Shown here piece after piece: positions 51,301-63,975 of a DNA stretch of 64,000 nucleotides. Both the position numbers and the translations under genes were made by a program. Each line of letters begins with the position of its first letter. The first letter of the stretch is position 1. The DNA comes from Sarcocystis neurona (taxonomy: Eukaryota > Apicomplexa > Conoidasida > Eucoccidiorida > Sarcocystidae), in assembly GCA_000727475.1 (NCBI GenBank), contig KL647318.1:838518-902517 (forward strand), read 5' to 3'. Under the pieces are notes generated by a model. The model ran no database searches and was not told the origin of the DNA. It worked only from the letters and a program-made list of their open reading frames with translations.

Positions 51301-52600
51301 TCGAGAGAGCCCGAGCGGAGGGCCGCAGCGAGTAGCCGGAGACAGCCTAGTTACAGAAATGCGTGTTACAGTCACTCAGGGAAGACCATGGAGGAAGTTG
51401 GCCTCTAAGGTAACCTTCGCGACAAAGATTGGGAAAAAGAGTTCCTTCACGTCCACACGCGAGAAAGGCACACGGGCACGTGTGTAATATCCGCAGACAC
51501 GTGTGTATTTACTGAGGAATGAAGAGAGTCTCTCTTCCCTGGGAAGATCCGAGCGCGCACGCGGTGTTGTTGATGTGAGGGTCGGAAGAAGAGGGTGCCC
51601 AGGAGACAATTGTGGCAAATGCGTCGCGCAGGTTCCGTCCCCTGCGTGCTTGTATCCGTGTCGCTCCGGAATTCGACAGTTTTTTCACCTGCAGAACTTA
51701 ATATTGTCGTACACTAGAAGCACGCACACACATACGAATTCGCACGGTGTATTTGTTCATGTGAGGAGGACGAAGGTATACACAGCCAGAGATGAAGATT
51801 ACCTCTTCGAGCGCCGCAGGCTGCAATTATGCCGTTTTGCAGTGTCTGTCTCTTCTCACCCACGTCGATAAGGAGGGCTACTGCTGGGTCAGAAGGCGCT
51901 CTGCAACACCGCACGCGCACAAGACGAGAGAGAGCCGCAAAAGCAGCAGCAGCGACAGCAACCACAGCAACACCAACAACAATAGCAACAGAGTAACAGC
52001 AGCCACAGCACAGCAGCACCCCCTCCAGAGCAGTCCCAGCAGCGACACTAGTAGCGGCACAGCATTATTTGAAGGACCGTTAATAACTTCACTGGGCAGG
52101 GGACCGGTGGAAACCCTTGACGAGGTGCAGCAGCAGCAGCAGCAGGACCATGGCGACACGCTCATGCGGTGACAGGTACAGTGCAGAAGGATTCTGTGTG
52201 ACTGGGCTGCGCGCGTGAGAGACTTGACGAAGCATGATACAGAAGAACAAGCGGCAGCAGGAGATCAGGGGATAAAAAGACGACGAGAGTGCAGTTGTAC
52301 AGAGGAAGAGAGAAAGAGAAGGAAGCACCCGGGTGGGGCTGCAGCAGATGGAATCACAGTCGCCGCAGAGAGAAAGAGAAAAAGAAGCACCTGCGGGGCA
52401 GCAGATGCCCAGATTCTCGTTTGGCTGAGGAAGAAGAAGTACCGACAGAATCTGGTTCCCGTGTGGCGGCGCCGGCGCCACAGACGAAACGTGCTGCCCT
52501 GTTGAGTAACTAATATAGCGCAGCGAAAAGAATTCCACACGAGAGAAGGAGCAACATGGCATCATCACACAAGCTCAGCAGAATGACGCACAAGCACCAG
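48364..52600. other. CAG/CTG region 5' of the acidic-protein gene, no named gene
   Basis: CTG triplets on plus give way to CAG triplets on plus from about 50,270 to 52,150. Plus-strand frames at 49425-49790 (basic, ending at a GGTGAG donor-like site) and 51790-52172 (ending LDEVQQQQQQDHGDTLMR) are exon-like but lack any recognised family. A minus-strand frame of 215 codons at 50537-51184 is a Leu/Cys repeat shadow. Confidence 0.4.
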
Positions 52601-55600
52601 TAGCAGCACATACTGAGCGTGAGAGCGGGGACGCACGTCAGAAGGGAAGAAGAGGTGGGGAAGGCAGCAGAACGCACACCAGCGTGAAAGAAGACCGCCT
52701 TGCTAGTCTGCTGGTTTCGGCATCGCACGACAACGATATTACCGCCGCTCGTCTAGCTGTTCAATGTTCTGCGGCACTTGAGAATGCGTCCCGCACAGCA
52801 CGACTGACTGACTGCGAGTGAAAGGAGCGGCCACGGAAACTGAGGAGACCCGACACAAGAATGCGCGTGCTGGTATGTCTCTGTCTTCCACGTGCTCGCC
52901 AGTCAAAAAAGACACCGTCTGTCGCCGCTCCATGCGTCCCGTCATCCGTCTAACGCAGCGCAGCTGAGACAGGTCGACAGTTAACTGCCTCTGTCGCTCA
53001 TCTGAGAGCGGCCCTCCGCGCGCTGTTCACTTTTTTAAAGTCAGTCGCTTACTTGCTAAGCGTCTACCCATAGTCAAGCTGCGCTGATCGCCAGTGGTGG
53101 TTCCCCACGAGGCACACGCAGAGAGGAGATACGCGTAAGTGTACCGTGTCCATATAATACAGAGTAAATGCACGTAGGAAATTCCCCAAGTGCATATACG
53201 ACAGATCTGGGATGGAGTAGTGGAATGTCAGTACAAAGGTACGGGTTTGCGGTACACCTCTACAGAAGAGGAGTTTCTCTAGAAGGAACGGCGGGGCAAC
53301 GACCTGTGAGTATCACTGCACCGGTTGTAGATAGACGTTAATAATATATTCACAGAAAAGCTTTTATTCGTAAAACTTCAGAGCTACGTGTGTAGGTACG
53401 TGGAGACACAGACGTATGTCTGTGTCAAGTCGTCCTTCTCGGGACAGGTTAATACTTCTCTTAAGGGATATACACATGTAGACACACAGAAATACGAAAA
53501 TATATGTATATGTTGTCATGTTAGTGTAAGTCGTCTTTTCGTCCACCTGTTCTCCACAAGCATGTCACGCTTGCGCGCAAGCTTTCTGTTCCTCCGCGAC
53601 TCTGTGTAGCTGACAAATTTCAGTAGACGCACATCTTTACAGCAAGGAGTGTTTCCGCACTTCCGTAGCCACTTCACCATTGCGGGCATGCACATAATTC
53701 TTCTTATGTCAGGTAGATATAGATATTCGCTGCAAACATGGTTCTGCGTTTAGTCTGTGACGCCTCGGTTTCCGCGGGGGAAGCGTAAAGATATATATAT
53801 ATATATATATTCTGTCCCTGTGAGAGATATAGAAGTTGCAGTTTCATCAAAAACAAGATTGATAGGCACTGCAGTTGTATGTGAACGAGTCCTCTGTGTA
53901 CCGCGTTTCGCGCAATGATTAGCACTGTGTGGGTCAATATGTGCAGCCAACATGAAAGACGTGTGCACCTCTCCTCCTTTCTCTTCTCCATATTTACATA
54001 TGGATATTGTTTATATATGTTCCAGTCCGTACATCTATCGTTGCGCACCCATAAGCTCTCCATCAGGTGTACTACTCGTGTTGGCGATGTTTGTGTACGC
54101 TCAGTCTGTGCTCGTCTGTATAGTCCCAACATTTCTCGACTGGATCTACACAGAGTTACAGAAATAGAGGCAGACGGCCGTGTTTGTGCGCATATGTGTA
54201 TATGTAGAGAAGAAGAGAAAAGAGGAGAGATGCACACGTCTCAGCACGTTGTTCGCACGTATTGGTTCGCACAGTGCTGACGCAACGCCCGAAAAACGGG
54301 ATACACGTAGGGCTCGTTCACGTACAACTGCAGTGCCTATCAATATTTTTTTCGATGAAACTGCAATTTCTGCACCTCTCACTACGCATGTATACAATTA
54401 CAAATCTACACATGCATATGCGTATATATATATATATATACAAACGAGCGGCGGTCACCTTGATATCGTACGATGCCAAAGCCAGCAGACTAGCGATGCG
54501 ACCGCCTTTTTCATGTTGGCTTAGCACAAAAGCGGATGGGAATAGAAAGATACATATTAACATGTGTAGACACACAAGTACACAGTGCGCAGAAGCATCC
54601 GCTAGTACACATGCAAATCCTTGTGTATGCGTGTGGCACCCGTATACATATTTGTGTACATCTCGCTGTCTTGTGTTCGTGCATGTTGCCAGGAGGCATT
54701 GGTGCTGCGGTTTAGGTGGCACCTCATTAAATGTATTATATACACGTATGTTTACCTACGCTTTCAGGTCCTTGCATCTAGGAAAATTAGCGTCTTTCTC
54801 CGTACTGCGTGCAAGCAAGAAGTACCGCTGATTAACAGCTGCGCTTTTGCCCACCCCAAAGCAACTTCCCCCGCATTTCTCTGCACAGTAGATATGACGC
54901 TCCCCTCTTGACACGCAAAAAAGAAGAGTCGCTCACGTCTTCTTCGAGCCCGCAGTGTCAATATGGACGTTGTGAACAGGAAGTGATGCAGCATCTGTCA
55001 CACCGCATTACGGCCAGTCCTCTTTGAGTAAAGCCGCAGACAACGTAAGCCTTCTGCTATTACAGACTCTCTGTAGCACATTAGACTGACAAACGTCCGC
55101 AGCGACTGTTGTTCTACACGCCCCTTTCTCCCACACACGTCTACTACGGAGAACTGTACCTCTCTGTAAACGCGCATCGCTCCGATGCGTCTTCAGATAT
55201 GTGTGTATGTATACATATATGTATTGCATATCCGAGCACACTCGTATATGTGTCTGTGAACATGCGTGCGCTCTCCTGCAGGATGTACTGCAAGAAGTCG
55301 TACGTTTTTCACGCCGCTGGGGTAGATGAATAGTTGTTCAGCGCTGCGTCTTCCTCTGTCTTTTTTGAGGTGTGAAACGTATACAGCTAGCAAATAGAAT
55401 TATGTACCTGTCGTGCGTAGGTCAATAATCTAGGGGCACACGCGTATTCCCTGCCATTTACGTACCTCTGTGTTCGTTTTCCTGTATGTCTTTGAATTTC
55501 TCCATTTCAATAGGAAGGAATGTAGATTCTTAGAGGATGTGACCAGCCGTGGTGCCCTGGAACAGAGACAGACTGCAATTAGACAACCGGTTCCAGGTTC

Positions 55601-57486
55601 CGGCGTGACTGATCGGTTTCTTGAGTAAAAAGTGGCGCAATTTGCCAGAAAAGGAGCTGAGGAAACTGTGGTGTGCGGTTTCACGTGTGCACATACGTGT
55701 GCGAACAGACACTTTGCTCCCCATTACCTACAGGTTGTACGGATCTATTAGCGTATAAGCGTCAAAATATACGGGTATATGTGTACATACGTATAGATGG
55801 TAAATGGAGAGAGGGGTGTGTTGCGAACGCGCATACGTATACACGAATGTGTCCGCGTGTACATACAGGGAGATATACACAGATGTATGTTTACAGTCTT
55901 ACTACTTGTGTACACATATATGCCTCTGCATGTACGTATACGCGTGCATACACATACGCAGATATTCATGTGAAACAGTCCCCATATTCAGAGGATGCTC
56001 TGCGTGCTGCCATTGGGTGCTCTGACAAATCTGGCAGCTGCAGGTGCAGACCCGAGGAGAAGATGGAGTTGAGATGAGATTCTCTGTAGTGGCAGCTGAC
56101 GCGAGATGAGACAAAGCGAGGACTTTCTAATTTGTAAATATATATATATATATATATAAATGGCCCTACCTACATGGGTGTACTTGTAGATATCCAGCAC
56201 ACCCACTTTCATTCATATGTACATACATATCTGTAACAACGTCGGTGTGCGTTGTCTCACCTTCATACACGTTGGTATTTACATACATACATATACACGT
56301 ATCTATGAAAAAGGAGGCTACTCAATAACTTTCTGTTACCAATTTGGGCGGCACTGAGGTGTAATAGCGGTGCTTTACTTGTTGGGTTGTTGCTTTGTTT
56401 TGGTACATCGCGTCGACTCGTAACCGCCTCTTCTCGCAACACATAGGTGTCTCCGTACGCCTTTCTTCCGTATTCAGAACTCCATCGAGTAAATTGGCTT
56501 CCACACTTAAGGCGACAAACTAGACATTGTCGAGGACATCGCATAAAAGGCTGCAACAGGGCAGCTAAAAACATCTTCGCAAGTATCTGCAGCAAGTACA
56601 CAGCTCCCTCCCGCGTATTTCGCCAAGTACAACATACAAAGAGAGCGTCGAAAGGATGAAGTGGACCTGGGAGAAGTACGATTGGCGGTTCTACTAAGAT
56701 TTTAAGCAGCCGTAAGGAGTGATGGTGGTAGTCGCAGGACAGCAAATACTAGTAAAGTAATCCAAGCATCTAACAAGTCAAATCTACCGGTAAAATAGTA
56801 GTAGTACACCCGTAAGAGATGGAGTATTACACGACGTAGCAGAGGTAGGCCACATTTAATGTTGTACACGTGGTCGTACTGGTAGTAGTACTAGTGAAAC
56901 TAAAGGGAGCAGAAAAGGAGTGGTACTGAGAGTGGTAGTGGTGGACCACTAATATGGGCACTGGCAGACGTGAGGCCGGGTCAAACAGCGAAGTGCTTGA
57001 GAAAGAAGCAGGCAGCTGTGGAATTACAAATTACGTATATCTATAAACGCGGCGAATACGCGGTGAATGCTTGATCCATCCTTCGGCTTCACCCACTACA
57101 TTCACTTTTTCCCCAATTCATATCAAGAGCTGTACTCGAAGGGATGGGAACTTCTGCAGTGGTTGTAGCAAGAGGCTTCGAAAGCGCGCACAATACAATA
57201 CTGCTGGAAAAGAAGATAGAGAATCTAGTTGTAAGAATGGCAATAACTGGAGATACAGTCGCAGCGACTACTTTCATGGACTCACTGAAGATCACCGTTG
57301 AAAAGCTTTAATCTTTTTCGGCATCTACATATCTCTGATTCTCCCTTCTTTTCTTCCTCGAAGCATACTAAACAGCAAACAAAAGTGGGTAAAATTCGGT
57401 CTTCACAAAAGCTCTAAAACGGAAGACGACGTAGTGCACATCGAATAGGCGCTTTACTTCGGTGCTGGGGAACATCGTCAATTCAT

Positions 57487-57645
57487 CTCTGCGGTCGAAG
57501 CACCGAGAGATATTCTGCTTTATCCACTGAAGCCGCGGGTCCAATGGACGTTACAGCAAATATAATGAACCTCTGCGGACGATCCACCAAAACATACACT
57601 TTCCTTCTATTTACTGAAACTGCGCTTCAGGTGGGTGTTACAGCA
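57487..57645 (+). repeat. Diverged ~84-bp tandem repeat, open in one frame
   Basis: Two diverged copies start CTCTGCGG at 57487 and 57571 and both end GTTACAGCA (57558 and 57645). In the plus frame both give an LCGRST...VTA unit of 24-25 residues. The frame is open from about 57421 to a TGA near 57672 but lacks an early ATG. The in-frame spacing hints at an exon; unproven. Confidence 0.6.
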
Positions 57646-59696
57646 GTGGAGTTAGCAGGCCTTCCCTGATTCTGACGCGAGATTTTCACATCTCTACGTA
57701 CAATGCTGCTTCCAACTTCCTCTCTTTGCGGTCATGCAGGCGTAGGTCCGACGTCTTCATGAACCCAGGTCAACTATCGAAACACAGCCAAGAGTGCAAT
57801 CTTTCCGGCCTTTCGGCATATACCCCTGACCGTGTACTTCTTCCTACACATACACACACATAGTGTAACCTCGAATACAGCTGACTCGCACGCACGCCGC
57901 AGCCGCTTCCCTTGCTAGACGTAGGGCGAGCGCACAAGTTGATGCAGCGCTTCCTGTAGACGCACCTACTTCCCTACGTAGGAAAACACACATGGATATG
58001 TGCGCCAGCGACCGCAGAGACTCTTGTAAATCAGTGCGCGCGTGTACATGTAAAATTTAACGATGGACATACACTAAGACCATTCTTACATGTTCACGTG
58101 CAAAGAGAGATACATACACATTTATAATACGTATACATACACGTCTGTATATGTAGAGAGCGATGCTCACACACGTGTCTGCACCACTGCACTAGTACCT
58201 TCCACACATATACATGCTCACCCATTTGTACGAACGTGTTCTACCACTTGCAGCAGACGCACGTGTCTTTACGTGCACAGATGAGCTGTCACTACAGTTT
58301 CGGCTTGTGTGTATCCGTTTGCACCCACGCGCGCGTGCTGTAGTCTCTGCGCTGGATTTCAAAGAGGTGAACTGCCACACTTGTCCCAAACGAAAATACC
58401 CGTTTACACTCACGGGGGCACACGCTCCTGTCTCTGCATGTGACATCGGTCCGCACCGCCTACACGCTGCTTCTCGCCTTCACGGATGGCGCCTCTCTCA
58501 TCCACACACGTAAACACATATATATATATATACATATATATATGTACCACTACGGTTAACAAGCAGACGTGTACTATTCGACTCCTACCTTGAAAGGTAT
58601 TTTCATCGGCTACGTATTTACTCGTTTGTGCCCATTTATTCTTTTGAAAATGTCTGCCTACGTACGCTTTGGGGTTACACAGGTTAGAAGCAGGTGTGCT
58701 ACAACTTCCTCTTGTGTATCTGCCCTGTGCGCGCTGGGACTTCGCCTGCCGCTGGTGCTAATGTACCAAGGAAGTCCTTTACATCAGTGTGACCCAACCT
58801 GGAAGAGATGGTGTCTGTCAACGGATGAGGCCCCTCTCCCAACAGTCATGACAGCTCAACAGCAGTGTAGCGATACTCCTTTGACGCTACGGCTTCAACT
58901 ACAATGGCGATATTCCTCGGATGCTACTAGAATCTATCTCTTGTAGCTCTCGGAACGTAACAAGTGATCCAGCAGCCCTTTTAAAATCACGGAGGTGGGG
59001 TTTTCTACAAGAATTTGCATTTGCACATTTAAGGAGTTCCCTCCTGTCACGTTCGCCCACGCCTGTCGCAGGGGATGTAGTGTCACCGCGGCCGAAAATC
59101 TGGCACTCCACGCATCATCTTGTCCTGATGTGCGTGGCACACCCATTTATAAGTGAGGCGCTAGAGGTGCTGGCTAGCTGAATTTTGGGGAGAGGAAACC
59201 GATTCTTGTCGACGCTGCCCCAGCAGCCAATATGTTTGGAAAATCTACGAACAGTTGTCCGTATGCAAACATACGTACACACGTGTACCGAGAGGCTCTT
59301 CGACAGACCACGCCGGCAGCAGCTGCCAATCGCGCCTTTGTTTGTTTGCATAGCATACAAGGAGTCAACGTGTCACAGCACAACAAAAAATTTGTCCACA
59401 CACGTGGACAGCAGAAAGCCACGTATACCATTTCTACTCGAAAATCTGTCGGCTAGGAGCGGCAGCGCCTTGGTCTCTGCGGCCGACGCTGCTGACCCTC
59501 CAGCATTATCCAAGGACAACAGAAAAAGTTGCAGTTGTCTGTGGCATCAACATCAGCAGAAAGTGTGACGAAGCACGCATGCGCATGCGTCCTTCCATCT
59601 CTCCAGCGGAGTACGAAAGCGTATAGTGCAATGTTGGAGTGACCCGACATCTAGCAGACTACGTGAGCGTATTATACGTTGAAGCCACAGGCACCA

Positions 59697-59887
59697 CCTT
59701 CATGTCTACTGGCCGCTGAAACGGACGCTCAGCAAAACAAGTACTGCCACATCCTGTCTACACGTATCCACAGCTGTTCTCGATATTCCGCCGCCTTCAT
59801 GTCTACTGGCCGCTGAAACGGACGCTCAGCAAAACAAGTACTGCCACATCCTGTCTACACGTATCCACAGCTGTTCTCGATATTCCG
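59697..59887. repeat. 97-bp tandem duplication
   Basis: Two directly repeated copies (starting at 59697 and 59794), each about 94 bp of identical sequence beginning CCTTCATGTCTACTGGCCGC and ending GTTCTCGATATTCCG, separated by 3 bp. Identity looks complete, so the duplication is recent or an assembly artefact. Confidence 0.95.
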
Positions 59888-61449
59888 TACGTATGGAGAG
59901 GGGTCTTGGTTCGTGAACCAGCTGTAGACGCACCCACTAAAAGTGTGTGCACATCCCTGATGCACACAAAGTGCTATGTGTCAAAGACTCATTCACCTGC
60001 GCTACAGCTCCTCAAAGAGACGTCTGCATGCAGACAAATCTATGCACGGGTGCGGAAAAAGCGGGGGTTAGCTGCACGTCCACACAGATATCCCTGCCTA
60101 GATGGTACAAAAAGCGTGGAAAGTTGACTGCACGCGAACCCTGCCATCGCGAGGACGGCTGTTATGAGACAAGGATTGTTTGCCCGAGCTTGCTGAAGCA
60201 GAGACCGCCGCTCCGCGTTGCTCCTCAGCAACGCATTTCCTCTTTAAGTGCACACACATGTACACTGCAACGCCCATCCGCTGGTGAGGTAGTTTTACAT
60301 GTTACTTTTTTCCGCAACAAATACCGCGCTCACTGGTGACTATTGCCTACAACCGTTGGGCAGTGTGGGCCTGTATCCACCGCCCACGGACTTCCGGCCG
60401 GTGTAAGAGCAGCGGCGCATACGCTGCTGTCGCTGATGTGGGCTGGGCCGGTTCTACGTAAAGCCGTGGTCTGCCGTGTGCAGTCGCATGCGACGCAAGG
60501 GCTAGCTGGTATCTGCTGCTGTCACGAAGTTCTTTTGTTTCATGTACGTGCGCTAGGCGCCCGTGGCTCTGGATATGCAACAAGCTACAGCTGCTTGTCA
60601 GTACGACACTCTACTGAGCCTCGGAGAAAAGGACTACCTGAGTTACGTGTGTATCGTATGCCCGACGCGACCTGATGCATATAACAGGACTGCTGCTTTT
60701 ACTGAAGAGCAGCCCACCGCCCGGGGGACGTGCCAGCGCCCTCGGAGCCCACGATGTCGTCTGCGTGCAGACCTTGTGCGCCTTGTGTGTTGCTCGTGTG
60801 GGCAGTCGCAGCAGCACCAGCAATGGCGCACACACTGGACGAGGCGAGGGAGAGGAAGCAACTGTCAGCAGGAGATTTGCCGATTTCATGCGGGCGGGTG
60901 CGGCAGCAGCAACAGCCTCACGTGCGGATATGGGCGAGTCATGACAGCGGTGTATGCAGCAGATGTGCTGGGTGAAGCCTCACTGACGAGGCGACTCTAA
61001 AGCAGCAGCGGTAGCCAGACGTGCAAGTTTTCCTCTCCCCGAGGCGACACCCCCCGGCAGGCGTGGTGACTGCAAACATATGCTGCGTATAGCAACTGTC
61101 TGCGTATAGCCGAATGCGGCAGCTGCAAACACGTGGATGAGTGAAAAGCAGCAAGTGGATGCGCCTGGCGTCAGAATCAGGAACTGCATGTCCGCACACG
61201 CACATATATATATATCTAACCAGGTGGTGCAGCGGCTGCATGCTTATTTGTGTACACGTGTGTCTGTGGATGGCAAGGAGCAGCAACTGTAGGGAGAAGC
61301 AGCAGCCGCAGGCGTCCGGTTCACAGAAGAGGCAAAAAGGTGCATGCCGAGAGTCTCGCGTGCTGCAGCAGCAGCAGGGAAAAAGGGGGCTGCTGCAGTG
61401 AGAGAGTCATCAGGGAGCAGCAGCAGGAGAAGTGCTGCAGCAGTGAGGG

Positions 61450-63749
61450 TCACTGTGTAGCAGCAGCAGTGGGTCGCGGCGTCTGCCAAGGGCCGGCGGC
61501 GTGATTAAATCCTTTGTGTCCCTGCTGGTGGCGCGGCTGCTGCAGAAAGTGGACGCTTGAAGTGACGTGTTTGTTATACTTCTGCAGAAAAGGGAACTCG
61601 AGGAGGGACTCTGCGGTGGGTCGCAGCGACGCCTTCTTCTTCAGACACGCACTCAGAAACGTCCTGCAGCACAAGCGCGGAGAAGAAGTGCCACACAGGG
61701 AAGATGCGTCCCAGGAAGCAGAGAGCCACTGCCGTCGTCCAGAAATTTGCGAGACACTTCTTAGAAGAAATTAGCCCGTCTCGTCACCGGCGCACAAGGC
61801 AGAGACACGCGCGTTTAAAACGCGCTGCTCTCTTCTTTTCTCTGTCTCGCTTTTTCTCCGTCGTTCTCCCGCCTTCCCTATCTTTTCCCGAGTACAACAA
61901 CATACGTGCATGCGCCTACTTTTTGCCTGCGCACGCACGGGCAAATACACAGACGTAAATACGGAGAAAGAGCAACACGCCAGAGAGTCGGCTGCTTGGC
62001 GTTCCTACGTGGCAGCAAAGGAGAATTGACCGCAGGAGAAACGCAGAAACAAAAAGCCGTGCCACGTCCTCTGCTGCAGCAAATCGTCGGCCTCTACTGA
62101 ACACACCTCCTCTACACATATATGTGCGCATACGCGGACAACTCTATATTCAATAGACACGCAGACAAAGGCACACTTGTATAGAGACACACAAACGTAG
62201 TATATGTATGTGGAAAACAGACCCCGACTGCTAAAACTTCTCTCTCTATATCCGTCTTTCAAACTTCCACACGCATACACATACATATGCATATATACGT
62301 GTGTACATCAGCAAATATGTATATATGTATATGTGAACATACGTACACAGACGTAGACATGGGCACCGGGTAGTCGTGTGTGTGTACGTCTCTATCGAAG
62401 GAGGGGCTCCTCACACTTGAACAGCAAGTTATCGACGCAAAGGCGCCTCCTGCTGCTGCCGCAGTGCCACACATGTATATGGAAGCAGACTCACAGGAAA
62501 GTGCAGATATGAATATTTTCCAGCTGTCTCTCTATAACGCACCCAGCAACGACATCCGTATGCATGCGTATATGACTATTTATCCATACGCAGACATATA
62601 TATATGTGAAGAGAGAGGAGCGCGCTGGGGGGTGTAGGTACGTTGGTGTGTAGTGGAACAGCAAGGAGCGCTCCTGGCGTTTTTTCCGGTGCACCTGCTG
62701 TCTTTTCTTCTCCTTTTCTGTTTTCCTCCCCTCTTCTCTGTCCTCTTCTCTGTTTTCCTCTTCTTCCCCTCTCTTTTCCGTCTGTAAAAAGGCGTTTCGT
62801 AGATATATATATACATGCTTGCGCGTTGGTGTGGAGAAGAGGAGATTTCTCGCCCGGCGCAGCGACGAAGAGCAGCGTGGCACTCCTCCGCACAGAACGC
62901 CCCGGCCAATTTCTCGCCCGAGTCTCTGTCTGCCTTTGCAAATACTCTTCCGAGAACTCAACACAGATATGTCTATACAGACATATACACATACATATAT
63001 ACATACACGTATATACACACACATATCAACATTTGCACAGAAGTAAAGAACTCAACCCAGAAATCCATCTACGCATATATCTGCATATATATCTATCTGT
63101 CTAGACATATATATAGGTGTGGAAGGATCGTGGAGGATAAAACAGAAACACTTTCTTCGAAGAGACTGCGACCCCACACATTTGTGTCTCTCCTGTCGCA
63201 GAATCTACACACACACACACACCTGCCCACACATTCCCCCCCCCTCTGTCCACCTCTTTCTGTCTCTCCCCGTGTTTCCCTGTCTCTCCCCGTGTTTCCC
63301 TGTCTCTCCGTCTCCGTGTCTCCCTGCTGCCGTCTCCGTGTCTCCCTGCTGCCGTCTCCGTGTCTCCCTGCTGCGGTCTCCGTGTCTCCCGTTCCCCCCG
63401 CTCTCCTGTCTCCCTCTGTTGTCACCCCAACTTTCCTGTTCTCCTGCAGCATTGCTGCCTATGTGTCTGTCTGTTTGTGTCGGTCTGTCTCTTTGGCCGT
63501 TATATATCCACTTTTTTGCTGGTGTACTGTATTATCTTCCTCCGTCTCTTTCGCCGTTCGTGTCTCCCGACGCCCCTTCCAGTCTCTTTTGTTTGTGTAC
63601 AGATGTGTTTGAGAGGATTACCTGAAGTCTGAGCTCATGGCATCAAGTTTTTCTCTCAGACGAGGATCGCGCTGGGCTTCCTGCTCAACGCGGTCGCTCC
63701 ACCGCGCGCTGCGAATATTCTGCATGACATTTTCTTCCTCGAGGTGGCA
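61450..63749 (-). CDS. Ser/Thr protein kinase, C-terminal two exons (5' part beyond window)
   Basis: The penultimate exon is 63749-63622 (GCTGCTGCAG acceptor, CAG|GTAATC donor). The last exon is 61663-61450, after a GTGCTGCAG acceptor. The join completes an Arg codon (ag|g) and reads MSSDFRTFLSACLKKKASLR followed by PTAESLLEFPFL. This is the end of the kinase C-lobe: the F..FL..CL.K....RPTA..LL..PFL pattern of subdomain XI, most like the STE20/MAP2K-type kinases. The stop is TGA at 61452-61450, after a short Gln/His/Pro-rich tail. Upstream, HLEEENVMQNIRSARWSDRV and EQEAQRDPRLREKL form a charged segment not usual in that position, possibly a kinase-domain insert. The ATP-binding and catalytic motifs must lie beyond position 64000. 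The subfamily is tentative. Confidence 0.8.
61664..63621 (-). other. Kinase intron with C/T-rich minisatellites
   Basis: The 1958-bp GT-AG intron is inferred from the exact kinase-motif join across it. On the plus strand it contains a 20-bp CTGTCTCTCCCCGTGTTTCC repeat (about 63259-63305) and a 22-bp GTCTCCGTGTCTCCCTGCTG(CC) repeat (about 63309-63392), plus TATATA/ACGTAT microsatellite tracts. A small plus-strand open frame around 62380-62637 looks protein-like but is antisense to this intron and has no recognisable family. Confidence 0.75.
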
Positions 63750-63975
63750 CTGCAGCAGCGGTCAACACGTGTCAGAGAGACACCCCAGGAGGAGGACAGT
63801 CGTCGCGAAAAAAGAAGCGGAAACGAAGGGAGAAAAGACGGAGACACGGAGGTCCGCGAGGAGGAGAAGAAGATGGAGAGACGCGACAGGGGGACAACAC
63901 AGAGAAGGAGACGCGGAAGAAGGAGGGGAGAAAAGCCGAAGAAACCGGAGAAGAGAGAGAAAAGAAGGCACGAGA

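Larger units (their letters stand above)
52600..61449. other. Repeat-poor stretch with only weak exon candidates
   Basis: Several short frames after good acceptor-like sites look protein-like: plus 55436-55629 (HFNRKECRFLEDVTSRGALE... to TAA) and plus 57153-57303 (after TTCTGCAG, ending MDSLKITVEKL and TAA). A minus frame at 58934-59146 ends LLDHLLRSESYKR. Frames on the opposite strand at some of these places look equally good, so I make no call. GTA-rich sequence fills about 56750-56960. Confidence 0.4.

Noticed and set aside
56263..56745. Minus 160-codon ORF with a Cys-rich segment recalling choline-transporter-like proteins
   Set aside because: The resemblance is a few cysteines; no consistent membrane pattern or splice context.
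58899..59181. Three protein-like frames (two minus, one plus) over one segment
   Set aside because: They are mutually exclusive and equally plausible by eye, showing that short protein-like frames in balanced DNA are not evidence.
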